Shown: piece by piece, positions 8,161 through 16,977 of the stretch
Numbering within the stretch: the stretch's first letter is position 1
How the letters are laid out: each line of letters begins with the position of its first letter
Assembly: GCF_036226685.1 (NCBI RefSeq)
Contig: NZ_CP109009.1
Span: 2,790,001-2,854,000, forward strand
Length of the DNA: 64,000 nt
From: Streptomyces sp. NBC_00690
GTDB lineage: Bacteria; Actinomycetota; Actinomycetes; Streptomycetales; Streptomycetaceae
Direction of reading: 5' to 3'
Made by a program: the position numbers and the translations under genes
The notes under the pieces: generated by a model
Told to the model about the DNA's origin: nothing
Databases searched by the model: none
Seen by the model: the letters and a program-made list of their open reading frames with translations, nothing else

Positions 8161-9345
8161 GTGCCCGAACCTGCATCGAACGCCGCCCACCCGCATTCCG
8201 CGACCCTGCGCCGCCTGGAGCAGTCATCCGGCCGGCTCGCCGCGAACGCCATCGCACGCATGGACGAGTCGCTGCCCTGGTACCGGGCGATGCCACCGGA
8301 GAACCGCTCATGGATCGGCCTGGTCGCCCAGGCCGGCATCGCGGCGTTCACCGAGTGGTTCCGGCGCCCCGACACGCCCCAGGCCATTTCGACCGATGTC
8401 TTCGGCACCGCCCCGCGCGAGCTGACCAGGGCGATCACCCTGCGTCAGACCGTGGAGATGGTGCGTACGACGATCGAGGTGATGGAGTCGGCGATCGAAG
8501 AGGTCGCCGCACCGGGTGACGAGTCGGTGCTCCGGGAAGCCCTCCTCGTGTACGCACGTGAGATCGCCTTCGCAACCGCACAGGTGTACGCGCAGGCCGC
8601 CGAGGCCCGTGGCGCCTGGGACGCCCGACTGGAGTCCCTGGTGGTGAACGCCGTCCTGTCGGGAGAGGCCGACGAGGGCGCGGTGTCCCGGGCCGCCGCG
8701 CTGGGATGGAACTCGCCCGAGCACGTCTCGGTCATCCTTGGCACCGCTCCGGACGGGGACAGCGAACTGACCGTCGAGGCCATTCGGCGCGCCGCCCGGC
8801 ACGCCAAGCTCCAGGTGCTGACCGGAGTGCTCGGGGACCGTCTCGTGGTGATCGCGGGCGGTAGCGACAATCCGATCCAGGTCGCCAAAGCGCTGATCGG
8901 CCCCTATGCCGCAGGACCGGTGGTCGCGGGGCCCGTGGTGCCCGACCTGCTGGCGGCCACGAAGTCGGCCCAGGCGGCAGCGGCCGGGCTCAAGGCGTGT
9001 TTGGCCTGGCAGGACGCTCCGCGGCCGGTTCTGGCCGACGACCTCCTGCCGGAACGCGCCATTGCGTCCGATCCCGCCGCGCGTGAGCAGTTGGTGGAGG
9101 AGATCTACAGACCACTGGAAGAGGCCGGTTCCGCGCTGCTGGAAACGCTCAGTGTCTATCTCGAACAGGCGAGCAGCCTGGAGGGCGCGGCACGAATGCT
9201 GTTCGTTCACCCCAACACCGTGCGCTACCGGCTCCGACGTGTGACTGATGTCACCGGCTGGTCACCCTCCGATGTTCGCTCCGCGTTCACTCTGCGAATC
9301 GCTCTCATCCTCGGACGCTTGGCTGACGCTGATCCACAGTCCTAG
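8161..9345 (+). CDS. fasR: PucR-family activator of fatty acid synthesis (FasR)
   Basis: 394-aa regulator immediately upstream of fabD, the position and family of FasR, which activates the fabDHPF operon in S. coelicolor. The C-terminal PucR-type helix-turn-helix is clear: ASSLEGAARMLFVHPNTVRY then RLRRVTDVTG. The middle part resembles the CdaR GGDEF-like domain, and the N-terminal third is helical. It starts at GTG 8161, with MPEPASNAAH as mature N-terminus. Family knowledge: FasR links acyl-CoA status to fab transcription, and its operator lies in the fabD promoter. The operator here is not proven; see the region at 9346-9434. Confidence 0.92.
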   Translation: MPEPASNAAHPHSATLRRLEQSSGRLAANAIARMDESLPWYRAMPPENRSWIGLVAQAGIAAFTEWFRRPDTPQAISTDVFGTAPRELTRAITLRQTVEMVRTTIEVMESAIEEVAAPGDESVLREALLVYAREIAFATAQVYAQAAEARGAWDARLESLVVNAVLSGEADEGAVSRAAALGWNSPEHVSVILGTAPDGDSELTVEAIRRAARHAKLQVLTGVLGDRLVVIAGGSDNPIQVAKALIGPYAAGPVVAGPVVPDLLAATKSAQAAAAGLKACLAWQDAPRPVLADDLLPERAIASDPAAREQLVEEIYRPLEEAGSALLETLSVYLEQASSLEGAARMLFVHPNTVRYRLRRVTDVTGWSPSDVRSAFTLRIALILGRLADADPQS

Positions 9346-9434
9346 ACTTTTGTCAGACACCAACAATTCCCCTGACGGTTCTTCGTCCCTGTCCCCACGG
9401 GCGTCCAGGGGCGTACACAAGAGAGAGTGTGAGA
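9346..9434 (+). promoter_or_regulatory. fabD operon promoter region with candidate FasR site
   Basis: 89 bp between fasR and fabD. It contains an inverted repeat TGTCAG (9351-9356) / CTGACG (9372-9377), preceded by a T run (ACTTTTGTCAG). In related organisms FasR binds just upstream of fabD, so this element is the best candidate operator. A purine-rich AAGAGAGAG ahead of fabD serves as Shine-Dalgarno. Confidence 0.45.
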
Positions 9435-10382
9435 GTGCTCGTACTCGTCGCTCCCGGCCAAGGCGCTCAGTCGCCCGGTTTCCTGACCCCATGGCTCGAC
9501 CTCCCTGGGCTCTCCAGCCGTGTCGGGGAATGGTCGGAGGCCATCGAACTGGATCTCGTCCACTACGGCACCAAGGCCGACGCGGACGAGATCCGGGACA
9601 CCGCCGTGGCCCAGCCCCTGCTGGTCGCCGCGGGACTGCTGTCCGCTGCCGCGCTGGGCACGGACGCCAAGCCTGACGCCGTCGCGGGCCACAGCGTCGG
9701 CGAGATCACCGCCTCCGTGTACGCACGGGTCATCGACGAGCTCGACGCGCTGCGCTTCGTCCGGGCGCGCGGCCGGGCGATGGCCGAGGCCGCCGCGGTG
9801 ACCGAGACCGGGATGGCCGCCCTGCTCGGCGGCGAACCGGAGCAGGTCGTGGCCCATCTCGAAGGGCTCGGGCTGACGGCGGCCAATGTGAACGGCGCCG
9901 GCCAGATCGTCGCCGCGGGTACCACGGAGCAGCTGACCGCTCTGGCCGAGAACAAGCCGGAGAACGTCCGGCGGGTCGTCGCGCTGAAGGTCGCCGGAGC
10001 CTTCCACACCGAGCACATGGCCCCCGCGGTCGTGGCCCTTGAGGACGCGGCCAGGAAGCTGACCGTGGGCGATCCCGCCCTGCCCTATGTCTCCAACAAG
10101 GACGGCGCGCTCGTCGCCACGGGGAACGAGGTCATCGCCCGACTGGTCGGGCAGGTGGCCAACCCGGTGCGCTGGGACCGGTGCATGGAGACCTTCAAGG
10201 CCCTGGGTGTGACCGCGATCGTGGAGGTCTCCCCCGGGGGCACCCTGACCGGTATCGCCAAGCGGGCCCTGCCGGGCGTGGCCACCCTCGCCCTGAAGAC
10301 CCCGGACGACCTCGACGCGGCTCGGGCGCTGTTCGCCGAGCACGCGGGGACCGACGCCGCCGCCGACCGTTCGGGCGCCTGA
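9435..10382 (+). CDS. fabD: Malonyl-CoA:ACP transacylase FabD
   Basis: Loads malonyl groups onto ACP for type II fatty acid synthesis, and in streptomycetes usually also for type II polyketide synthases. The acyltransferase nucleophile is Ser87 in GHSVGE; the catalytic His is in GAFHTEHM. GQGAQ at the N-terminus is the family signature. The second GTG (9435) gives the N-terminus MLVLVAPGQGAQ that I recall for S. coelicolor FabD; the GTG at 9429 would add two residues. It is first gene of the fabD-fabH-acpP-fabF cluster, 37 bp before fabH. Confidence 0.97.
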   Translation: MLVLVAPGQGAQSPGFLTPWLDLPGLSSRVGEWSEAIELDLVHYGTKADADEIRDTAVAQPLLVAAGLLSAAALGTDAKPDAVAGHSVGEITASVYARVIDELDALRFVRARGRAMAEAAAVTETGMAALLGGEPEQVVAHLEGLGLTAANVNGAGQIVAAGTTEQLTALAENKPENVRRVVALKVAGAFHTEHMAPAVVALEDAARKLTVGDPALPYVSNKDGALVATGNEVIARLVGQVANPVRWDRCMETFKALGVTAIVEVSPGGTLTGIAKRALPGVATLALKTPDDLDAARALFAEHAGTDAAADRSGA

Positions 10383-10419
10383 CCGCGCCCTGCCGAGTCT
10401 GACAAGGAGAGCCGTAGAG

Positions 10420-11421
10420 ATGGCGAAGATCAAGCCCAGCAAGGGCTCCCCGTACGCGCGGATCATGGGCGTCGGCGGCTACCGGCCCACCCGGGTGGTG
10501 CCCAACGAGGTCATCCTGGAGACGATCGACTCGTCCGACGAGTGGATCCGCTCCCGCTCCGGCATCGCCACGCGTCACTGGGCCTCTCCGGAAGAGACCG
10601 TGACGGCGATGTCCGTGGAGGCGGCGGGGAAGGCCATCGCCGATGCGGGGCTCACTCCCAAGGACATCGACGGCGTGGTCGTGGCGACCGTTTCGCACTT
10701 CAAGCAGACCCCTGCGGTCGCCACCGAGATCGCGGACAAGCTGGGCACGGGCAAGCCGGCCGCGTTCGACATCTCGGCCGGATGCGCCGGCTTCGGCTAC
10801 GGCCTCACGCTCGCCAAGGGCATGGTGACCGACGGCTCGGCCAGCCATGTCCTGGTCATCGGCGTGGAGCGGCTGAGCGACCTCACCGATCTGGAGGACC
10901 GCGCGACGGCCTTCCTCTTCGGTGACGGCGCCGGCGCGGTGATCGTGGGGCCCGCGAAGGAACCCATGATCGGTCCGACCGTCTGGGGCTCCGAGGGCGA
11001 CAAGTCCGGCACCATCACCCAGACCGTGCCGTGGACCGACTACCGCGACGGCACGGTGGAGCGCTTCCCCGCGATCATGCAGGAGGGCCAGGCGGTCTTC
11101 CGCTGGGCCGTGTTCGAGATGGCGAAGGTCGCCCAGCAGGCGCTGGACGCGGCCGGAATCAGCGCGAGCGACCTGGACGTCTTCATTCCGCACCAGGCCA
11201 ACATGCGGATCATCGACTCGATGGTGAAGACCTTGAAACTGCCGGATCACGTCACGGTCGCCCGTGACGTGGAGACCACCGGCAACACCTCGGCCGCCTC
11301 GATCCCGCTCGCGATGGAGCGGCTCTTGGCGACCGGGCAGGCCAAGAGCGGCGACACAGCTCTCGTCATCGGCTTCGGGGCGGGTCTCGTCTACGCAGCC
11401 ACGGTCGTTACCCTCCCCTAG
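10420..11421 (+). CDS. fabH: Beta-ketoacyl-ACP synthase III FabH
   Basis: 333 aa. Initiates fatty acid chains by condensing a short (often branched) acyl-CoA with malonyl-ACP. The thiolase-fold triad is visible: Cys122 in DISAGCAGF, His in IPHQANMR, Asn in TGNTSAAS. A strong Shine-Dalgarno (AAGGAGA) precedes the ATG. In Streptomyces this enzyme sets the iso/anteiso starter profile of membrane lipids. It lies in the fab operon between fabD and acpP. Confidence 0.98.
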   Translation: MAKIKPSKGSPYARIMGVGGYRPTRVVPNEVILETIDSSDEWIRSRSGIATRHWASPEETVTAMSVEAAGKAIADAGLTPKDIDGVVVATVSHFKQTPAVATEIADKLGTGKPAAFDISAGCAGFGYGLTLAKGMVTDGSASHVLVIGVERLSDLTDLEDRATAFLFGDGAGAVIVGPAKEPMIGPTVWGSEGDKSGTITQTVPWTDYRDGTVERFPAIMQEGQAVFRWAVFEMAKVAQQALDAAGISASDLDVFIPHQANMRIIDSMVKTLKLPDHVTVARDVETTGNTSAASIPLAMERLLATGQAKSGDTALVIGFGAGLVYAATVVTLP

Positions 11422-11477
11422 GCAACCGGACCATCCGGACGCCACACCGCTAGATATAGAAACCGAAGGAGCGCCAC

Positions 11478-11732
11478 ATGGCCGCCACGCAGGAAGAGAT
11501 CGTTTCCGGTCTCGCGGAGATCGTCAACGAGATCGCCGGCATCCCGGTCGAGGACGTCCAGCTGGACAAGTCCTTCACCGACGACCTGGATGTCGACTCG
11601 CTGTCCATGGTCGAGGTCGTCGTCGCCGCCGAAGAGCGCTTCGACGTCAAGATCCCGGACGACGACGTCAAGAACCTGAAGACCGTCGGTGACGCCGCGG
11701 ACTACATCGCGAAGCACCAGGTCGCCAAGTAA
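11478..11732 (+). CDS. acpP: Acyl carrier protein AcpP
   Basis: 84-aa acidic four-helix carrier protein of primary fatty acid synthesis. The phosphopantetheine attachment serine is Ser41 in DLDVDSLSMVE. Shine-Dalgarno AAGGAG sits 7 nt before the ATG. Placement between fabH and fabF identifies it as the housekeeping ACP rather than a polyketide one. The 56-bp gap before it and the 115-bp gap after it may hold processing sites; no hairpin stood out. Confidence 0.98.
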   Translation: MAATQEEIVSGLAEIVNEIAGIPVEDVQLDKSFTDDLDVDSLSMVEVVVAAEERFDVKIPDDDVKNLKTVGDAADYIAKHQVAK

Positions 11733-11847
11733 CCGGTTCGGCCCCGGGCTCGGGCCATCGGTCCTGAGCCCCAAGGCGCGCTTGTCGCCACCTGATGGTG
11801 GCGTCGCATCACATTCAGCACCCCTTACACGTGGAGAATGAATTCCG

Positions 11848-13110
11848 ATGAACTCGACCAATCGCACCGTGGTCGTCACCGGTATCGGCGCAACCACACC
11901 GTTGGGTGGCGACAGCGCATCGACCTGGGAGGGTCTGCTCGCCGGCCGCTCCGGAGCGAAGCTCCTCGACGACGAGCGTTTTGCCGAACTCCCGGTCAAG
12001 ATCGCCGCGCTTGCGGCGGTCGACCCGCTGGACGTACTGCCGCGTCCGCTGGCCCGCAAGCTGGACCGCTCGGCGCAGTTCGCGCTGATCGCGGCCCGGG
12101 AGGCATGGGCTGACGCCGGCTTCACCGCACCGGCCGGCGAGGACGAGCAGGTCGAGCCGACCCGGCTCGGTGCCGTGGTCGCGTCGGGCATCGGCGGTGT
12201 GACGACGCTGCTGGACCAGTACGACGTGCTCAAGGAGAAGGGCCCGCGACGGGTCTCCCCGCACACCGTGCCCATGCTCATGCCGAACGGTCCGTCGGCC
12301 AATGTCGGCCTGGAGGTGAACGCCCAGGCGGGCGTGCACTCCCTGGTCTCCGCGTGCGCCTCCGGCGCGGAGGCGATCGGCTACGCCTTTGAGATGATCC
12401 GCAACGGCCGGGCCGATGTGGTCATCACGGGCGGTACCGAGGCGGCGATCCACCCCCTTCCGGTGGCCGCGTTCGCCAACATGATGGCGATGTCCAAGAA
12501 CAACGAGGAGCCGGAGAAGGCTTCCCGCCCGTACGACAAGGGCCGCGACGGCTTCGTGCTGGGCGAGGGCGCCGGTGTGATCGTGCTGGAGTCCGCCGAG
12601 CACGCCGCCAGGCGCGGGGCCCGCGTCTACTGCGAGGTGCTGGGGCAGGGTCTGTCCGCGGACAGCCACCACATCGCCCAGCCCGAGCCGGAGGGTCGCG
12701 GCATCGCGGCGGCCATGCGCAATCTGCTGGAGTCCTCCGACCTCAAGCCGGAGGAGATCGTCCACCTGAACGCCCACGCCACCTCGACGCCGTTGGGTGA
12801 CGTGGCGGAGGTCAAGGCCCTGCGCCTGGTCCTCGGTGACGACCTCGACCACGTGGCCGTCTCGGCGACGAAGTCGATGACCGGTCACCTCCTGGGCGGT
12901 GCGGGCGGTATCGAGACGGTGGCGACAGTGCTGGCGCTGTACCACCGGATCGCCCCGCCCACGATCAACGTGGACGAGTTGGACGAGCAGGTCGAGGCCG
13001 ACATCGTGCGCGGCGAGCCGCGTGCGCTGCCGGAGGGCACCATCGCCGCCATCAACAACTCGTTCGGCTTCGGCGGCCACAACGTGGTGCTGGCGTTCCG
13101 GACGGTCTGA
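11848..13110 (+). CDS. fabF: Beta-ketoacyl-ACP synthase II FabF
   Basis: 420-aa chain-elongating ketosynthase. Catalytic Cys170 in SACASGAEA; the two active-site histidines are in HLNAHATSTPLGD and SMTGHLLGGAG. It begins NRTVVVTGIGATTPLGG, standard for the family. The Shine-Dalgarno (GTGGAG) is 11 nt from the ATG used here and closer to another ATG at 11838 that opens a different, non-homologous frame. Last gene of the fab operon, followed by a strong hairpin. Confidence 0.97.
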   Translation: MNSTNRTVVVTGIGATTPLGGDSASTWEGLLAGRSGAKLLDDERFAELPVKIAALAAVDPLDVLPRPLARKLDRSAQFALIAAREAWADAGFTAPAGEDEQVEPTRLGAVVASGIGGVTTLLDQYDVLKEKGPRRVSPHTVPMLMPNGPSANVGLEVNAQAGVHSLVSACASGAEAIGYAFEMIRNGRADVVITGGTEAAIHPLPVAAFANMMAMSKNNEEPEKASRPYDKGRDGFVLGEGAGVIVLESAEHAARRGARVYCEVLGQGLSADSHHIAQPEPEGRGIAAAMRNLLESSDLKPEEIVHLNAHATSTPLGDVAEVKALRLVLGDDLDHVAVSATKSMTGHLLGGAGGIETVATVLALYHRIAPPTINVDELDEQVEADIVRGEPRALPEGTIAAINNSFGFGGHNVVLAFRTV

Positions 13111-13595
13111 CCGCACCCATATCGCCCTTCTGCCGGGCCGCGTGGCCCGCGGCCCCGGCAGGCTGGTCTTCTCGGCTTCGGCCCCGTACTCCCGGCCCGT
13201 ACTCCCGTCCATCGGGGGTGCGGGCCTTGTGCGTGGGCCGTGTGCACGGACCGGGGCCACCCGACGTTCAAACACATCGACGCCATTGGGCCACTCGGGC
13301 GATGTGGGGGCGCACGCCGGGCCGGACCGCGCCGGCGCACCGAAACGCAGTCGGGTGGCGACCGGCTCGCACCGGGACCGCATCGATGGCATCGATGGCA
13401 TCGACTGAGCGCCGCGCTCCAACGCCCCCGACCCCGGCGACCTCGACCCCGACGACCCCGACCGCTCAGGCATAAGGGCGGGTCAGCCGTGGGACGGCGG
13501 TTGCTCGTTCACGAAGGCGCGCGTGGGCTCACGGTTGGCGTCCAACCGGGAGGCACACCGGGGCGCACACTCTTGGCGAGGTGGCGCAGAGGGGC
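13111..13595. other. Intergenic region between fabF and the DUF3145 gene
   Basis: 485 bp with no convincing gene. It holds the fabF terminator (13130-13161), a short run of CATCGATGG repeats near 13381-13408 and a proline-codon-like GACCCCGACC simple-sequence stretch near 13425-13465. Small open frames here have repetitive, low-information translations. Confidence 0.7.
13130..13161 (+). terminator. fabF terminator hairpin
   Basis: CTGCCGGG plus CCGCG pair with CGCGG plus CCCGGCAG around a TGGCC loop, with one bulged C. The 13-bp GC stem lies 19 nt past the fabF stop. There is no U tract, as is common for Streptomyces terminators. Confidence 0.8.
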
Positions 13596-14090
13596 TCAGA
13601 CGACCTGGTGGAGCCAGCGGACCGGCGCGCCCTCACCGGCGTAGCGGAAGGGCTCCAACTCGTCGTCCCACGGCTTGCCGAGCAGCTTCTCGATCTCCGC
13701 TGCAAGGTCGGTCTCGCCCTGTGACGAGCGGACCATGGCAGCTCGCAGCCGGTCCTCCGGAATGAGGATGTCGCCGTGCATTCCCGTCACCGCATGGAAG
13801 ATTCCCAGGTCAGGGGTGGCGCTATAGCGCTCGCCCTCGGCCGTGGCGCAGGGTTCCGACGTCACCTCGAAACGCAGCAGGTGCCAGCCCCGCAGGGCCG
13901 ATGCGAGCTTGGACGCCGTCCCCACCTCACCCTTCCAGGAGAACTCGGCTCTCCAGGTACCCGGCGAAGCCGGCTGACGGATCCAGTCAAGCTGAACCCT
14001 CAGACCGAGCACGCCAGCCACCGCCCATTCGACGTGCGGGCAGAGCGCGCGTGGTGCGGAGTGGACATACAAAACGCCGCGTGTCGTCAC
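13596..14090 (-). CDS. DUF3145 family protein
   Basis: 164-aa actinobacterial protein of unknown function, conserved next to the fab cluster in Streptomyces (SCO2391 position). It begins TTRGVLYVHSAPRALCPHVE and is rich in Trp and acidic residues, with no signal peptide or membrane helix. The start is GTG 14090, with an excellent Shine-Dalgarno (GGAGG, 5 nt away). It converges on fabF. The conserved neighbourhood suggests a link to lipid metabolism but no biochemical role is known to me. Confidence 0.9.
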   Translation of the reverse strand: MTTRGVLYVHSAPRALCPHVEWAVAGVLGLRVQLDWIRQPASPGTWRAEFSWKGEVGTASKLASALRGWHLLRFEVTSEPCATAEGERYSATPDLGIFHAVTGMHGDILIPEDRLRAAMVRSSQGETDLAAEIEKLLGKPWDDELEPFRYAGEGAPVRWLHQVV

Positions 14091-14360
14091 CGGGACCTCC
14101 AGTGTGGGACGAGGATCGCCTTCCCAACGGCCTCAGTAAACAGCATCACGAGTGAATCTCCGCAAAAGGGACAGTATGTGACGTGACGCAATTTACCGGA
14201 ACCGCCGGAGCCGATGGGCACGATGCCTCTGGATCGACGGGGAAAAGCTACCGTGCGCAGGTGACTGCGAGGTGCCGTAATCTCGCTCCAAGGACCGTAC
14301 GCACCAAGCTTTCACTCGGCAGGACCTCGGGGGCAGCCAGTCGATACGGAGGGGAACGGG

Positions 14361-15314
14361 ATGCGCGGACAGCGCACACCGCAGAACACCATGCAGCCAC
14401 CACGGAAACGACCGATCCATCAGTCACGAGGCATCCGGACGACCGCGGCCCTGACCACAGCCGCGCTCCTCACAGCGGGTGCGCTCACCGGATGTGACTC
14501 CCCGTCGGATACGCAGACCAAGGGCGCCCCCGCCAAGAAACGCATCATCGCCACTCCTGTCTGGGATCGCAGCCCCGACTCCATCGCCGCCGTGGGTGAC
14601 TCCATCACCCGCGCCTTCGACGCGTGCGTCGTGCTCTCCGACTGCCCCGAAGCGTCCTGGGCAACCGGCACGGACGAGAAGGTGCGCAGCCTGGCCACCC
14701 GGCTGATCGGTGAACCCGCGACCGTCGCCCAGCGGGCGTGGAACTACGCCCGAACGGGCGCCGAGGCGGCGGACCTCCCGGCCCAGATGACCAAGGCTGC
14801 CGCACAGAAGCCGGAACTGGTGACGGTGATGGTGGGTGCGAACGACGCGTGCGCCGATTCGGTGACGCTGATGACCCCGGTGGAGGACTTCCGGGCGTCC
14901 TTCAGCGAGGCGTTGCGGGAGTTGCGGCGCACCGCGCCCAAGGCGCACGTCTACGTCTCCAGCGTCCCGGACCTCAAGCGGCTCTGGTCCACCGGCAAGG
15001 AGAACGCGTTGGGCCGGCAGATCTGGAAGCTGGGCATCTGCGCCACCATGCTCGGCGATGCGGAGGACGTGAGCGCCAAGGCACACCAGCGCCGGGCGTT
15101 GGTGCAGGAGCGGGTCGTCGCGTACAACGCGGTGCTGAAGGACGTCTGCGGAAAGGACCTGCGCTGTCGGTACGACGGCGGGGCGGTGTTCGAGTACCGC
15201 TTCGACGGCGACCTGTTGAGCCGGTGGGACTGGTTCCATCCGAGCAAGGTCGGGCAGAGCCGGCTGGCGGAGATCGCCTACCGGAACGTCACGGCGGCCG
15301 AGCCGCCTGTCTAG
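14361..15314 (+). CDS. SGNH/GDSL-family lipoprotein hydrolase
   Basis: 317-aa exported esterase/lipase-like protein anchored as a lipoprotein: the lipobox LTGC places the lipidated Cys at residue 45, after a twin-basic N-terminus and hydrophobic segment. SGNH blocks: GDSIT with nucleophile Ser81, VGANDAC with the oxyanion Asn, and DWFHPS carrying the Asp-His pair. Extra cysteines (for example CVVLSDC, CGKDLRC) probably form disulfides outside the cell. A GGAGGGGAACGGG stretch is a strong ribosome site for the ATG at 14361. Substrate (lipid, acetylated glycan) unknown. Confidence 0.92.
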   Translation: MRGQRTPQNTMQPPRKRPIHQSRGIRTTAALTTAALLTAGALTGCDSPSDTQTKGAPAKKRIIATPVWDRSPDSIAAVGDSITRAFDACVVLSDCPEASWATGTDEKVRSLATRLIGEPATVAQRAWNYARTGAEAADLPAQMTKAAAQKPELVTVMVGANDACADSVTLMTPVEDFRASFSEALRELRRTAPKAHVYVSSVPDLKRLWSTGKENALGRQIWKLGICATMLGDAEDVSAKAHQRRALVQERVVAYNAVLKDVCGKDLRCRYDGGAVFEYRFDGDLLSRWDWFHPSKVGQSRLAEIAYRNVTAAEPPV

Positions 15315-15405
15315 TCAGCCGCGTTGCCTGCGGCACGATCCACAGCCGCACACGGCCTGCACGGGGGTGTCGGCCGGTGCCCCCGGAGTGATCCCGTACC
15401 CGAGT

Positions 15406-15439
15406 GTGCGGCAATCCCAGCACGCTGGGATTGCCGCAC
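15406..15439 (+). terminator. Perfect 16-bp inverted repeat after the SGNH lipoprotein gene
   Basis: GTGCGGCAATCCCAGC (15406-15421) and its exact complement (15424-15439) with only two bases between, effectively a 15-bp stem with a CACG tetraloop. It lies 91 nt after the stop and 169 nt before the next start. A terminator is the simplest reading. Its perfect symmetry also allows an operator role. Confidence 0.7.
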
Positions 15440-15608
15440 CGCTCCCCCTCGACGGGCAGGCGCGGGACGTGGCCCGTGTTCTCACTGAGGCTGGCGGGAT
15501 TTCTCCCCATGCGGACCGTCCACGCCCCTGTTGGCCGAAATGATCTCTCTAGCCATGGCCGCGAGCCCAAGGTGATACTTCCGCCACCCCCCAACGGAAG
15601 GATTACCC

Positions 15609-16847
15609 GTGTCCCCGATACGCGCCCGCGCGACGGTGGTCGGCACCGCTCTGGCCGCCGCGCTCACCCTCTCCGTACCGCTGCCCGCCACGGCTTCGCC
15701 CGCCCCTGCCCCCACGGCGGGCGCCACCGTCGAGGAAGCGCGGCTCGCCCATGCGGTGCCGCAGGAGATCCTGCGGCGCAGTGGGTTCGACGGCGAGGCG
15801 ACCGATCTCGGCAAGGCGCTCGATCGTGCTCGGAGCTTTGGGCAGGCGCGGAAGGCGGTGCAGGAGCACGGCTCCGACCTCTGGGAGCGGGCGGTCTACC
15901 GGGCACAGGGCAAGGGTCCCGCGGTGGGCGATCTCAGCAGGGACGACGATCGGCCGTTGTACTGGGCGCGCCTGTCGCTGACGCTGGAGCTGCGCCAGTG
16001 GCAGCCCTCCTTCCGGCTGACGGACAGCCAGCGCGCCCGGCTCCTGGACCGGCTGGAGCGTTCGTCGCGGGGTCAGGACTCGATCGACCTGCCGTCGGGC
16101 AAGCGGATCAAGCGCGTGGTGATGACCGGCTTCGACCCCTTCACGCTCGATCGCGACATCCGAATCAGCAACCCCTCGGGGGCGAGCGCACTGGCCCTGG
16201 ACGGAACGCTGATCCAGACGGCGGCCGGCCCGGCCCGGATCGAGACGGCGATCTTCCCGGTGCGCTGGCAGGACTTCGCTGACGGCTCGGTGGAGCGCAC
16301 GCTCCGCGCGCAGTTGCCGAAGGCGGACCTCTTCACGACGGTGAGCCAGGGGCGGGTGGGCCGGTTCGACATCGAGCGGACCAACGGCGCCTGGCGGGGC
16401 GGTTTCCCGGACAACCTCAATGTCTCGCGGACCGAGACGGTGCCCGTGGCCGACCCGTCGTCGCAACCGCAGTGGACTTCGACGACCCTGCCCCACGCCC
16501 GGATCGTGGCGAGCCCCACCGGCCGCTTCCCGGTGTACGACAACCGGGCGGTGACGGAGATTCCCGCCGGCTCCACCACGGCGGTCGTCGCACCGAACGG
16601 CCCCACGCCCGGTTCCACGGCCCGGGCCGGCGGTGGCGGTGACTACCTGTCCAATGAGATCGCCTACCGGGCGACCCTGCTGCGCGACCGGCTGGGGCTG
16701 ACGAACGCGGGAGGTCATGTGCACACCCCGGTCCTCCAGTTCGGCCCGGGCAACAGCGCCGAGGTCACGGACCCGGTCTTCGTGCAGAACCGGTTGGACA
16801 TCATCGCCCAGGTGCGGGCGATCATCCAGGTCGCGGCCCAGCCGTAG
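15609..16847 (+). CDS. Secreted pyroglutamyl-peptidase-I-like (C15) protein with Ser at the catalytic Cys position
   Basis: 412 aa. A signal peptide is visible (RARATVVGTALAAALT, cleavage near ATASPA at about residue 30). Residues 165-400 match the C15 pyroglutamyl peptidase layout: MTGFDPF, SNPSG, a Glu (Glu256 in FDIERTNG), the nucleophile segment and GGHVHTP with His372. Where C15 enzymes have Y-V-C-N, this protein has DYLSNEIAY, so the catalytic Cys is Ser348. An N-terminal extension of about 130 residues precedes the C15 part; classical enzymes are about 215 aa and cytosolic. It may be a serine-variant hydrolase or a non-catalytic binding protein. GTG start with Shine-Dalgarno GGAAGGA. 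Confidence 0.78.
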   Translation: MSPIRARATVVGTALAAALTLSVPLPATASPAPAPTAGATVEEARLAHAVPQEILRRSGFDGEATDLGKALDRARSFGQARKAVQEHGSDLWERAVYRAQGKGPAVGDLSRDDDRPLYWARLSLTLELRQWQPSFRLTDSQRARLLDRLERSSRGQDSIDLPSGKRIKRVVMTGFDPFTLDRDIRISNPSGASALALDGTLIQTAAGPARIETAIFPVRWQDFADGSVERTLRAQLPKADLFTTVSQGRVGRFDIERTNGAWRGGFPDNLNVSRTETVPVADPSSQPQWTSTTLPHARIVASPTGRFPVYDNRAVTEIPAGSTTAVVAPNGPTPGSTARAGGGGDYLSNEIAYRATLLRDRLGLTNAGGHVHTPVLQFGPGNSAEVTDPVFVQNRLDIIAQVRAIIQVAAQP

Positions 16848-16864
16848 GCCGGGGACCGGTTGAC

Positions 16865-16916
16865 CGCAGCGGGGCGGTGCCGGCGCTCGCGCCGAAGGTG
16901 GCGCCGGCCCGCTGCG
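16865..16916 (+). terminator. Terminator hairpin after the C15-like gene
   Basis: Inner stem GCCGGCGC (16879-16886) / GCGCCGGC (16901-16908), extended by outer arms CGCAGCGGG (16865-16873) and CCCGCTGCG (from 16908) with an internal bulge. It starts 18 nt past the stop. Confidence 0.65.
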
Positions 16917-16977
16917 TTGGGGCCTCGCGGCGAGGGGCAGCGGCGCCCGCACCGCTAAGGGAAGCGATGATGACCTC

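Noticed and set aside
11838-12113. An ATG closer to the fabF Shine-Dalgarno opening a 91-codon frame
   Set aside because: The translation is low-information and overlaps the conserved FabF N-terminus in another frame.
13240-13644. Several short plus-strand frames after fabF
   Set aside because: Translations are Arg/Pro/Thr simple sequence driven by the GC-rich repeats, with no Shine-Dalgarno.
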